A DNA stretch of 64,000 nucleotides from a virus. Location: the IMG/VR virus record IMGVR_UViG_3300045141_000107, positions 1 through 64,000 of that record. One strand, given 5' to 3'. This document shows positions 14,395 to 21,760 of the stretch, piece after piece. The stretch's first letter is position 1, and each line of letters starts with the position of its first letter. A model generated the notes under the pieces. It was not told the DNA's origin. It saw only the letters and a list, made by a program, of their open reading frames with translations, and searched no databases. A program made the translations under genes and the position numbers.

Positions 14395-14633
14395 TATCGG
14401 TTCTTCTTTGCCAGGACTTCCGCTTTGAATTTGATGAGGTCTGTCATGCAATCCATGCAGATGCGGTCGTTGTTGAACGGCAACGGTTTGGTGTCGTTAT
14501 CCTCTATAAGGATAAATCTCCACATATGTGGTAGACCGTAGAATGCTACTACGGTAGTTCCGCAAGCATCACAAACTGTTTCATGCTCTCGCGTAGGGAC
14601 GACATTGGAAACAGGAGTCTCGGTCACATCCAT
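14394..14633 (-). CDS. Small zinc-ribbon protein
   Basis: 79 residues. VCDACGT at 20 and ICMDCM at about 58 form a split four-cysteine zinc ribbon around a beta segment. The start overlaps the stop of 14633..15052 (TAATG). No function known. Confidence 0.6.
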   Translation of the reverse strand: MDVTETPVSNVVPTREHETVCDACGTTVVAFYGLPHMWRFILIEDNDTKPLPFNNDRICMDCMTDLIKFKAEVLAKKNR

Positions 14634-14916
14634 TAGTCTTTACTGGGAACCCTTTCTTCTTCAGGAACATTCGGTCGCATCTGCTCAACAAATGCGGACT
14701 TGGGACCAACACTATGCGGTCCTCTGTCTTGGTTACCTTGGTCTTGAACCACACCTTCCGTTTGGTAATGAACATCAATCGATGATACGTGCCGAACATC
14801 TCTTGAATCCACTGGCTCCGTACCCCTACCGGCATGTTCCTGGGCAATAGATATACCCACTTGAGGGTTGTTATATCTTGGGGGTCGCCCTGGATCTGGA
14901 ACGCTCTCGCTTCCAT
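14581..14916 (-). CDS. Hypothetical protein overlapping a zinc-ribbon ORF
   Basis: ATG 14916 follows CAGGAGTGCT, an ideal ribosome binding site. The frame reads like a folded protein (TLKWVYLLPRNMPVGVRSQW, MFITKRKVWFKTKVTK) and has high third-position GC. It lies in the +1 frame inside 14633..15052 and ends 52 bases into the next gene. Either it is a true overlapping gene or the upstream ORF has lost its stop. Confidence 0.5.
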   Translation of the reverse strand: MEARAFQIQGDPQDITTLKWVYLLPRNMPVGVRSQWIQEMFGTYHRLMFITKRKVWFKTKVTKTEDRIVLVPSPHLLSRCDRMFLKKKGFPVKTNGCDRDSCFQCRPYARA

Positions 14917-15052
14917 AGCACTCCTGACATATTATGGTCTCGCGTAGTCTACAGCCAGTCGGTCCAGCAGCCATGACGCACGTAGCAATCGGATAGACTA
15001 TCACCCCGCACTCTACACACTTCATATTAGCGTGCCTATGCCAGCCTGCCAT
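14633..15052 (-). CDS. Zinc-ribbon protein with overlapped C-terminus
   Basis: The N-terminal MKCVECG and, 28 residues later, ICQECYG form a zinc ribbon. After about residue 52 the sequence is Pro/Gly/Gln-rich and lies over another convincing frame (14581..14916). The frame closes with a TAATG junction to the next gene, which speaks for it being translated to its end. Confidence 0.5.
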   Translation of the reverse strand: MAGWHRHANMKCVECGVIVYPIATCVMAAGPTGCRLRETIICQECYGSESVPDPGRPPRYNNPQVGISIAQEHAGRGTEPVDSRDVRHVSSIDVHYQTEGVVQDQGNQDRGPHSVGPKSAFVEQMRPNVPEEERVPSKD

Positions 15053-15054
15053 GC

Positions 15055-15348
15055 CTACACTTTAGCATGCAGGAGCTTCTTTATGTGCTCTGCAAGAGTT
15101 TCTGAATAGTAGGCCAGCTTGTTGAACTGTTCTTCCATCTCAACCATAGCTTGCCATAGTTCGTCGCGCGTAGGATGCTGGAAATCTTGCATACGGGACT
15201 GTTCTAGATCATCCTGTAGTAGTTTGACAAATTCCTTCAGTGCAACGAAGTGTCCGATTGGGGTGGTATGATCAGTACCAGGAAGGATGGCTATTTCACA
15301 AACATGACAGATGGGAGGAGTAGATTGACCAGGCGACTGACCTTGCAT
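15055..15348 (-). CDS. Helical protein with CxxC motif
   Basis: ATG 15348, 12 bases after the stop of the resolvase-like gene, is the start that avoids a long overlap. ICHVCE sits near residue 16, and the rest is a long amphipathic helix region (KEFVKLLQDDLEQSR, MVEMEEQFNKLAYYSE), probably a coiled coil. Function unknown. Confidence 0.6.
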   Translation of the reverse strand: MQGQSPGQSTPPICHVCEIAILPGTDHTTPIGHFVALKEFVKLLQDDLEQSRMQDFQHPTRDELWQAMVEMEEQFNKLAYYSETLAEHIKKLLHAKV

Positions 15349-15359
15349 ATCATGAATAC

Positions 15360-15701
15360 CTATGTTCGTGTCAGATTTTGGCGAGTCACTATGTCGGCTG
15401 GTAACACCACCAGATTGATTGGCTTCCCATGCGTCTGGAGGAAAGTAATCTGGAGGCAAGGGGCTAGGCCCTCTTTTGCCGCCGCCGCCTGGAGTGCCTT
15501 CCAATCTGCTACGCGAATGGAGAAGGATAAACGCTCTGTTTGCTTGTTGTCTGTTAATAGCTCTTCATCCTTAACGTCCATCTTAGCGTGCCAAAATCTA
15601 CCAGACGAGGGCTGAGCACGCCCACCGCGTGCTTTAGCCCAATTCTCCTCGTGCTTCTTGTTGTCCTTAGTGGGCTTGTCTGCCCACTTAGGCCGACTCA
15701 T
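15360..15701 (-). CDS. Holliday-junction-resolvase-like nuclease
   Basis: 113 residues with the layout of small phage PD-(D/E)XK resolvase-like proteins: GGRAQPSSGRFWHAKMDVKDEEL, then LTDNKQTERLSFSIRVADWKAL, a helix, and a final strand LVVLPADIV. Candidate catalytic residues are Asp in MDVKDE and Asp-x-Lys in TDNKQ. This fits branch resolution or end processing next to RecA. Assigned by pattern. Confidence 0.6.
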   Translation of the reverse strand: MSRPKWADKPTKDNKKHEENWAKARGGRAQPSSGRFWHAKMDVKDEELLTDNKQTERLSFSIRVADWKALQAAAAKEGLAPCLQITFLQTHGKPINLVVLPADIVTRQNLTRT

Positions 15702-15954
15702 CTTCCTGCGGCGGGTGCATATGCATCATCTCGTGGTTGAACTTCGTTGTCCACCACATACCATGCCAATCCCTCGTCAGGATAAATGCCTTGCTGTAGT
15801 GAAATCCCGATTCCTGCAATTTCTGAAAGTAGGTATAGAACATTTTGGCAAGGTCGTCTAGTCCCTGGCCTACCTGGTCACTTTCGTGTGTTCCAACCAG
15901 ATTGCGCAAGAACTCTTCTGCCTCATCGCCTACACTACGTTCTTCTTTCGCCAT
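15688..15954 (-). CDS. Hypothetical acidic 88-aa protein
   Basis: Helical N terminus (EAEEFLRNLVGTHESDQVG, YTYFQKLQESGF) and a His/Met-rich end (EMMHMHPPQ). Overlaps the resolvase-like gene by 14 bases. No family recognised. Confidence 0.6.
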   Translation of the reverse strand: MAKEERSVGDEAEEFLRNLVGTHESDQVGQGLDDLAKMFYTYFQKLQESGFHYSKAFILTRDWHGMWWTTKFNHEMMHMHPPQEDESA

Positions 15955-15962
15955 TCTTTCTC

Positions 15963-16571
15963 CTATACGGGTGGTGGTTGTATTGCGTCACCCTGACTAA
16001 CAGGGTATATTTCTTCCGCATCAGTAATTATAACACCACCCACGTTTGCTGACAAACTCACGTAGTTGACCAGATGTGTGACTGTGAACAGATAATCACA
16101 CAGATACTCTTGCAGGTCATGCACAATATCTTCAGTGATACTAGGCTGCATCTGTATCATCATCGACATATAGCCAGGATTGGGAGTAGGTGCTGCGTCT
16201 GGTGGCGTCAGCGGTGTTGCAGACGCAGCGATCTGCGTGCCACTATTGGGTATGGTGCCACCCTGAGCTAATGGTGTGACAGGCAGTGCAAAGTATCCAG
16301 CTTTGTCTGTCGCCACATCTGTCATGGTAAACGTTGCCCAACGTGTATTGTCTTGGAACTGTTCCAGACGTACAACGTCACCAACCTTCAGTTGTGACAG
16401 GTCATTGGCTCTGTTTATGTTGTTGTTATCAGTAGTGGTGACATTGATTACAGTAGCAGAGTCCCAACCACCAGTGTCGGTTCTTGCTTGTTTAGCAGGC
16501 GGAGGCACAGAAGTCTGGGTATTCCATACCCAATCGCCTTTGGGGGCATGTCCCCCTACTTCAGTCGCCAC
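15963..16571 (-). CDS. Hypothetical 202-aa protein
   Basis: N-terminal disordered Pro/Thr region, then a small beta domain (LSQLKVGDVVRLEQF, WATFTMTDVATDKAGYFALPV) resembling a short barrel, a Pro-rich linker and a hydrophobic C-terminal part (VNYVSLSANVGGVIITDA). Overlaps the end of recA by 11 bases. It looks structural or recombination-linked; no family recognised. Confidence 0.6.
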   Translation of the reverse strand: MATEVGGHAPKGDWVWNTQTSVPPPAKQARTDTGGWDSATVINVTTTDNNNINRANDLSQLKVGDVVRLEQFQDNTRWATFTMTDVATDKAGYFALPVTPLAQGGTIPNSGTQIAASATPLTPPDAAPTPNPGYMSMMIQMQPSITEDIVHDLQEYLCDYLFTVTHLVNYVSLSANVGGVIITDAEEIYPVSQGDAIQPPPV

Positions 16572-17598
16572 TATGCGCCAGCACTTTCACCGCTGCTTCC
16601 AAGCGGGTTGCTATCTTGACGTCTCGTTCCAGCAGGTTGAGGAATGCAGTACGCATCATGGGTTGTGTCCATTTGGTAGTGTACCTGAGGCCAATCTGTT
16701 CTACCGCACCAACTTCCAAGCCTAGTTGGAGCAGCTCGCTGTATCTATCCACCGCACGTAAAGCGAATAGATAGCGGAAGGTACCGTCCCTTTCCGCGTT
16801 CGCACCAGTCTTGTCCTTTTCGACGCGTACTCGGACCACCCGCCCAACAGTACCATCCTTCTCAACGACTTTGCCGTTTTCAACCTTGCGGGTTTTTCCT
16901 TTGATAGCTTCACCCTTTCGGAAGTCGACTCGTTGAGAAGCGAAGAATCCGAATGCACGTCCTCCCACTGGTTTCTCGGGGTTGCCATAGTGGACACCTA
17001 CGTTCTCCCTGACCTGGTTTATCAAGACGACCGCTGTGCCACCAGAATTTACAGCGTTCCACTTACGTGCCATCTTGCTGGTTAGCTTACCCATTTTGCC
17101 CATTTGGGAAGCTTCTGCGGACTCCTCTAGCTCATCTTTGGGTACCAGTGCGGCTATACTGTCCACCCCTAGTAGGTCGAAGCTCCCTGAGCGTATTAGT
17201 GCTTCGCCCACATCGATGATCTCTTCGCCCACTTCCAGCTCGCCTACCATGTACAGGCTTTCTAGGTCTACACCAAGGCGAGCTGCGTGCACAGGATCGA
17301 AACTATGCTCCGCATCCATCAAGGCGCAGTTGCGTCCCGCCGCTTGTGCTAGCGCTATCGTCCTGTACAAGGCATGACTCTTCAGGGCTGCATACTGGCC
17401 GTAGAATTCCGTGATTCTCCCTAGCGCGATTCCACCACCCAAAAGGAAATCTAACGTTAGTATCCCGGTCGAGATCCTCCGAATCTGGAACTTCGGGTCC
17501 GATGCGCGGAAGAGCACCTGCTTCCCGAATCTCTTCTGCAATATCGTCTGCACTTCCGCTAGTTGTGGTGGCGCAGTGGTGGCAGACTTCGACCTCAT
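16561..17598 (-). CDS. recA: RecA/UvsX-like recombinase
   Basis: 345 residues from ATG 17598 (AAGG six bases upstream). RecA core: TGILTLDFLLGGGIALGRITEF, Walker A GQYAALKS (67-74) with Leu where bacterial RecA has Gly, then LMDAEHSFDP, VDSIAALVP (Walker B) and the L2-like region RENVGVHYGNPEKPVGGRAF. The residue before the Lys is also bulky in T4 UvsX (Phe), so the variant is known in phages. It pairs homologous DNA in phage recombination. The upstream zinc-ribbon ORF overlaps its first 300 bases in another frame. Confidence 0.9.
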   Translation of the reverse strand: MRSKSATTAPPQLAEVQTILQKRFGKQVLFRASDPKFQIRRISTGILTLDFLLGGGIALGRITEFYGQYAALKSHALYRTIALAQAAGRNCALMDAEHSFDPVHAARLGVDLESLYMVGELEVGEEIIDVGEALIRSGSFDLLGVDSIAALVPKDELEESAEASQMGKMGKLTSKMARKWNAVNSGGTAVVLINQVRENVGVHYGNPEKPVGGRAFGFFASQRVDFRKGEAIKGKTRKVENGKVVEKDGTVGRVVRVRVEKDKTGANAERDGTFRYLFALRAVDRYSELLQLGLEVGAVEQIGLRYTTKWTQPMMRTAFLNLLERDVKIATRLEAAVKVLAHSGD

Positions 17599-17692
17599 AC
17601 ACAACCTTTCGAAGCTGCTGCTCGGTACGAGGCTCCAGACAAGTGAAGCATCGATGCAGCGGCTCGACTTTTTTCTTTAAGAAGTTGATCAT
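17303..17692 (-). CDS. Zinc-ribbon ORF overlapping recA start
   Basis: ATG 17692 has GGAG six bases upstream. MINFLKKKVEPLHRCFTCLEP and VCHHCA form a zinc ribbon in the first 45 residues, which end where recA begins. The frame then stays open for almost 300 bases over recA in a different frame, with a composition that looks like out-of-frame sequence. Only the ribbon part is likely to be selected. A shift into the +1 frame after the ribbon would fuse it to RecA. Confidence 0.5.
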   Translation of the reverse strand: MINFLKKKVEPLHRCFTCLEPRTEQQLRKVVYEVEVCHHCATTTSGSADDIAEEIREAGALPRIGPEVPDSEDLDRDTNVRFPFGWWNRARENHGILRPVCSPEESCLVQDDSASTSGGTQLRLDGCGA

Positions 17693-17704
17693 CAGTATCT
17701 CCAT

Positions 17705-20700
17705 TTACACTGGAATCGGGTATTTGGCATCTTCAAAGATGACGCTGTTCCTGCCGACCTGCCGCTTGCCATACATTAGAACAACTCTTCCTTTGAACAA
17801 GTGCGGACCATGTTGCTCCCAATACTTCGGAAATACAACAACGTCCCAGGTACCTACCCCTTCGTATTTGACCTGGACAAATGCCATAGGGTAACCATTC
17901 TTCGTGGTTATCTGTCTTACTCGGTCGATTTGCCCGCCTAGCCAGCACCATTTATCCTGAGATGAAGTAAGCGCTTTGAGATTTAGTGGCCGGCGGATCT
18001 TACGGTCGAGCATCTTGCGGTAGTTATCTATTGGATGACTGGTTACATATGTCCCTAGCAGTTCCAACTCCGTTTGCCCTCGGTCTGCGTCGCCAGGTGT
18101 ACCAATGCTCTCAAATGCACCAACCCGACGTAGTAGTTCGATGACTCTTACATTGCATCTCCTCTTTGTCACTGTCGCTCTCAAATGGTCTTCCGAAGTG
18201 AACGGCCTGTTCTCCACCAGTTCAGTGCAGGCTGCCGCACCTACCCCTTTTATAGCAGTCAGACCGTAACGGATGCCACGTTTACCTTCCACGACAAAAC
18301 CTGAACCTGACTTGTTTACGTCCGGCGGAAGGAAGCGCAATCCAAAGAACATCTTCGCTTCATCAATGTAGACCGGGTAGTCTTCCTTATTGGCGTAGCT
18401 CAGCAGGGTGCAAAAGAAGATCGCTGGATAGTATGTCTTCAACCACGCTGTCTGGTACGCAATCATGGCGTATGCCGTGCTGTGCGCACGGTTGAACCCG
18501 TAGCCCCTGTAGGCGTAGATCATCTCCCATATCTGGGTTGCTACTTCCAGGGTGCACCCGTTGTGAGTTGCTCCGATCGACTTGCCTTTGGACTTGCCAC
18601 TGAGTTTGTCGAAGAGTTCGCCCCCATCGAAGAAAAGTGGTTTGAGCTCGTTCCATATGTCACCTTTCTTGTACTTGATAGCTTCCTTGAGTTCGTCCAC
18701 TAAGTGGTGGTCGAACCCTCCGATCTGTAGACCAATCTCCATGACCTGCTCTTGATAGAGGACAACCCCCTTAGGGAGTATTCGTCGTAGCCTCCTGTCT
18801 GGGAGCTTCCTACGTAGTTCAGCAGTTGCACCGTCACGGCCTTCTCTATAGGGCTCGACGAACTGGTTAGCACCACCGCGCCCGAGGGCCATGACAGCAA
18901 TGAGGTCCTCAAAGCTTTGTATCTGTAAATCTCGTACGACTTGCCGTGAAGTTCCGCCCTCAACCTGGAAAATTCCTGAGCATGCTCCCTTGTTAAGAGT
19001 ATCCCAAACAGCCTGATCCTCATACTCATACATGCCCTCAAAAGGATCCTCGCCTATGAGTTCGATGCAATCTTGTATGACATCCAGCGTGGTGAGACTC
19101 AGGATATCAAACTTCACTACACCCAACCGCTTGAGACCATCCATATCATACTGAGTTACTACAGCTTGTTGACCTCTGCCTTGCCCACGACCTACCATCA
19201 TCGTGGGCACCAGTTTTTGTAGGTCAAACTCTTTATCTGCAATAACTATGCCAGCGGCGTGCTTACCCTCGCCTGTAATGAGGTCTTGAATGTTCGTAGC
19301 CCACTCGTAGAAGTTTGGGTAGCTAACCATAGCACCCTTTAGTACAGGGTGCAGATGCTCGTCTTGAAGTAGCTCCTTGAGGTCCCCGCTTGCCTTCAGG
19401 TTGACGATAAGTGCTGCATCTGGCAAAGACTTACTTGCCGCAAATTGTTCATTGCGCGGGAAGCCTAGTGCGCCGAGGATTCTCTGCACTGTGCTTCTCG
19501 GGCCACCACGTGCAAACGTTCCTACCTGTTGTGCCTGATATGGTGCCTTGTTGTATCTGTCTAGCAGGTACTTGACTACTTCGAGCCGCCTGCTGTTAGG
19601 AAAGTCCACATCGAAATCAGGAAGGGATGGACGAGCCGGGTTAAGAGCACGCTCAAACATAAGGCCGAAGCGAACAGGGTCCACGTCGACAATGCCCATA
19701 AGAAAGGCGGCGAGTACCCCTGCCATAGAGCCTCTGCCAGGACCAACACGAATACCCCTAGACCTAGCCCAATCAATATAGTCGCGTACGATAAGAAACT
19801 CTTCTTCGAACTTACTGTCGAAGATGACTTTAAGCTCGTACTCAAGCCGATCCCGGTATACCTCCACGGGCGCTGCCAACCCGCCACGTCTCTCCAGCAC
19901 TCGCAACCTTTTACTGCAGAGCGAACGCATATACTCAGCAGAAGGCACTTCTGGGTTTGCTCTTGGTGCAACCGGGATATGCCAGCTACGCTGTTCAAGC
20001 TCGGGAATACTGAGCTGTATATCATCAGTATATTCGCGTAAAGTGCGCTGGCTAGCTTGCCATACTTCAGGCTGATCCGCCCAGAGTGCTCGCATCTCTC
20101 CAGTCGTTTTGAGGTGGTAACCTGAACCGTCGAACTTGAAGCGAGACGAATCCCGCCAAAGAGAAATCGTCTGGCAGGCGAGCCATAGGTCGTGAACCGA
20201 GTGATGTGATGGTTCAACATAATGGCTGTCATTGGTGATAACGATAGGGAATCCGTACTTTTCGTGCCATCCGATGAGCTTGTCGTTGACTTTTTCCTGG
20301 GCGTCGTTGGCTCTTCTGTCATCCTGGCTCTTGAGGTTGTAGTCGTGCCGTTGCAGTTCCAGATAGAAGTACGGAAACAGCTCCCTAAAGTATTGTGCCA
20401 GCTCTAAAGCGGACTTGTTTTTGTTAGCGAGGATAAGCTGTGGGATTGGCCCATTGAGACAAGTTGAGCTGGCAATAAGATGGCGTCTGTCTTTCCTCGG
20501 TATCGCTTCCAGCGTACTGTAATCAACACGAGGCTTGTAATAAAAGTGGCTGGGATCGTTCGCGGTACTGCTAAGCTCGCAGAGTATCTCATACCCACGT
20601 CTGTCTCTAGCCAGGAGTACCAGATGGTGCCGCCGTGGACCCTCCTTTTTCCCAGTCTCCGAGTCAATGGTGCGGGTGCGGTCAGAGCAGTCATTGCAAA

Positions 20701-20908
20701 GATAGAATTCTTGTCCAACAATAGGCCGAACATCATTCTTTCGGCATGCCTGGTAAAACTCAGGAACTCCAGACATGCGGCCATGATCTGTAATTGCGAG
20801 TGCAGTTTGTCCATCTGCGTGTGCTTTCTGGACCAGATCGGGTATGCGTGCCAAGCCGTCTAGCACGCTATACTCTGTATGGGTATGAAGATGTACGAAC
20901 TTAGCCAT
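17705..20908 (-). CDS. dnaE: DNA polymerase III alpha subunit (DnaE-type)
   Basis: 1067 residues, slightly shorter than bacterial DnaE. It begins with a PHP domain (VHLHTHTEYSVLDGL, ITDHG, IVGQEFYL). The polymerase core has GPGRGSMAGVLAAFLMGI and the catalytic PDFDVDFPNSRR near residue 430, then GILSLTTLDVIQD, EYEDQAVW and the thumb/finger region with YRGYGFNRAHSTAYAMIAYQTAW. A C-terminal helix-hairpin-helix (GLTAIKGVGAAACTELV) and an OB-like end (WLGGQIDRVRQI) follow. It replicates the phage genome. Several same-strand ORFs inside it are shadows. Confidence 0.95.
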   Translation of the reverse strand: MAKFVHLHTHTEYSVLDGLARIPDLVQKAHADGQTALAITDHGRMSGVPEFYQACRKNDVRPIVGQEFYLCNDCSDRTRTIDSETGKKEGPRRHHLVLLARDRRGYEILCELSSTANDPSHFYYKPRVDYSTLEAIPRKDRRHLIASSTCLNGPIPQLILANKNKSALELAQYFRELFPYFYLELQRHDYNLKSQDDRRANDAQEKVNDKLIGWHEKYGFPIVITNDSHYVEPSHHSVHDLWLACQTISLWRDSSRFKFDGSGYHLKTTGEMRALWADQPEVWQASQRTLREYTDDIQLSIPELEQRSWHIPVAPRANPEVPSAEYMRSLCSKRLRVLERRGGLAAPVEVYRDRLEYELKVIFDSKFEEEFLIVRDYIDWARSRGIRVGPGRGSMAGVLAAFLMGIVDVDPVRFGLMFERALNPARPSLPDFDVDFPNSRRLEVVKYLLDRYNKAPYQAQQVGTFARGGPRSTVQRILGALGFPRNEQFAASKSLPDAALIVNLKASGDLKELLQDEHLHPVLKGAMVSYPNFYEWATNIQDLITGEGKHAAGIVIADKEFDLQKLVPTMMVGRGQGRGQQAVVTQYDMDGLKRLGVVKFDILSLTTLDVIQDCIELIGEDPFEGMYEYEDQAVWDTLNKGACSGIFQVEGGTSRQVVRDLQIQSFEDLIAVMALGRGGANQFVEPYREGRDGATAELRRKLPDRRLRRILPKGVVLYQEQVMEIGLQIGGFDHHLVDELKEAIKYKKGDIWNELKPLFFDGGELFDKLSGKSKGKSIGATHNGCTLEVATQIWEMIYAYRGYGFNRAHSTAYAMIAYQTAWLKTYYPAIFFCTLLSYANKEDYPVYIDEAKMFFGLRFLPPDVNKSGSGFVVEGKRGIRYGLTAIKGVGAAACTELVENRPFTSEDHLRATVTKRRCNVRVIELLRRVGAFESIGTPGDADRGQTELELLGTYVTSHPIDNYRKMLDRKIRRPLNLKALTSSQDKWCWLGGQIDRVRQITTKNGYPMAFVQVKYEGVGTWDVVVFPKYWEQHGPHLFKGRVVLMYGKRQVGRNSVIFEDAKYPIPV

Positions 20909-20911
20909 GTG

Positions 20912-21235
20912 TCATTTGGGCCAAGGATGTCTAGCCGCCTCTTCTTGAGATGCCGTATGGAGAGGAACAATTGTAGCTCTGTGCTGGTTGCCACCAACGC
21001 TATATTTTACCCTTTGACCAGCCCTTGATGCACACAGGTACACATGCTTTATCTCGATTTCTTCATCCAGGTAGTTCCATTCTCCACAATCCATACATAC
21101 TTGTGACAGACGGAACAGGTTCTGGTGGCTTACTGACTCAGCGCCTATGACCAGCCAATTCTGGCAATGCTTACACCAGATTCTTCCCAGTGGGGCGTCT
21201 ATTCTTGGTTGCAGCACTGTGCTTGGGTCGAACAT
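20912..21235 (-). CDS. Zinc-ribbon protein
   Basis: About 107 residues. WCKHCQNW at about 25 and VCMDCGEW about 30 residues later form a zinc ribbon; then a beta region and a basic tail. Starts at 21235 or 21265 are both possible, with 65-95 bases of overlap with the previous gene. It ends four bases before dnaE, so it is co-transcribed with it. Confidence 0.55.
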   Translation of the reverse strand: MFDPSTVLQPRIDAPLGRIWCKHCQNWLVIGAESVSHQNLFRLSQVCMDCGEWNYLDEEIEIKHVYLCASRAGQRVKYSVGGNQHRATIVPLHTASQEEAARHPWPK

Positions 21236-21380
21236 TGGTCTTGGCAAATTCTCTGGCAGGTTCATTGTCTTCAACTAGTAAGAGGCCCGTGGCTTTATCC
21301 ACGTGCCCCTTGATACCTCTTTCTTTGAGTTGTTGGTCAACGAATTCAAAAGGGAGAATCAGTCCATTTGGTGTAGGCAT
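21171..21380 (-). CDS. Hypothetical 69-aa protein
   Basis: MPTPNGLILPFEFVDQQLKE, then GHVDKATGLLLVEDNEPAREF and a basic end rich in K/R. Starts directly after the stop of the 3D-domain gene. Unknown function. Confidence 0.55.
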   Translation of the reverse strand: MPTPNGLILPFEFVDQQLKERGIKGHVDKATGLLLVEDNEPAREFAKTNVRPKHSAATKNRRPTGKNLV

Positions 21381-21737
21381 TCACCACCCCCAACGTACCA
21401 CCGACACCCATGCATAGGTACCATACGCAGCTTCAACGTTCTGGATACCCCATGAGTAAGACGGTGCCCACACATCGACCTGGTACCTGCCGAGATTGCC
21501 AGTGTCTTCGCACGTGACAACCCAACCATCGTTGAATTTCAACTGAGTACCAGCCGGAAAGTAGCTTCCGCACGCTGCCGCTCCAAGATGGGTTTGCTTG
21601 CCCCATCGCATCGTGCCGCGAAGATTGTAGAACGTCAGTCGGACGTTCTCCTGCCATAGCCCTTCATCGTCGTCTGCGTGCGCTACCGGAGCGACGGACA
21701 ACATAGCTACTATCAGGAGTGCGCGTAAAACTGCCAT
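21381..21737 (-). CDS. Secreted 3D-domain (double-psi barrel) protein
   Basis: 118 residues. An N-terminal signal peptide (MAVLRALLIVAMLSVAPVAHA) is followed by a small barrel domain: VRLTFYNLRGTM, AACGSYFPAGTQLKFN, VTCEDTGNLGRYQVDVW. This follows the pattern of 3D domains (short MltA/RlpA-like barrels with conserved Asp residues). Such proteins act on or bind peptidoglycan outside the membrane. One Cys pair may form a disulfide. TATACT at 21746..21751 lies eight bases before the ATG. Confidence 0.75.
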   Translation of the reverse strand: MAVLRALLIVAMLSVAPVAHADDDEGLWQENVRLTFYNLRGTMRWGKQTHLGAAACGSYFPAGTQLKFNDGWVVTCEDTGNLGRYQVDVWAPSYSWGIQNVEAAYGTYAWVSVVRWGW

Positions 21738-21745
21738 ACACCGGC

Positions 21746-21751
21746 AGTATA
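21746..21751 (-). promoter_or_regulatory. -10 box close to start codon
   Basis: TATACT eight bases upstream of ATG 21737, in the gap after the hypermodification operon. No clear TTGC -35 was found at 17-18 bases; CTGCTT is the nearest. It probably gives a nearly leaderless transcript for the 3D-domain gene. Confidence 0.45.
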
Positions 21752-21760
21752 GCATTCTAC

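Noticed and set aside
15055-15504. Apparent -1 frameshift between the resolvase-like gene (15360..15701) and the next ORF
   Set aside because: The resolvase-like frame is protein-like to its stop, and an ATG at 15348 just after that stop gives the next gene a normal start, so no frameshift is needed.
19576-20322. 248-aa same-strand ORF inside dnaE
   Set aside because: DnaE is continuous and conserved through this stretch; the other frame is open by codon bias only.
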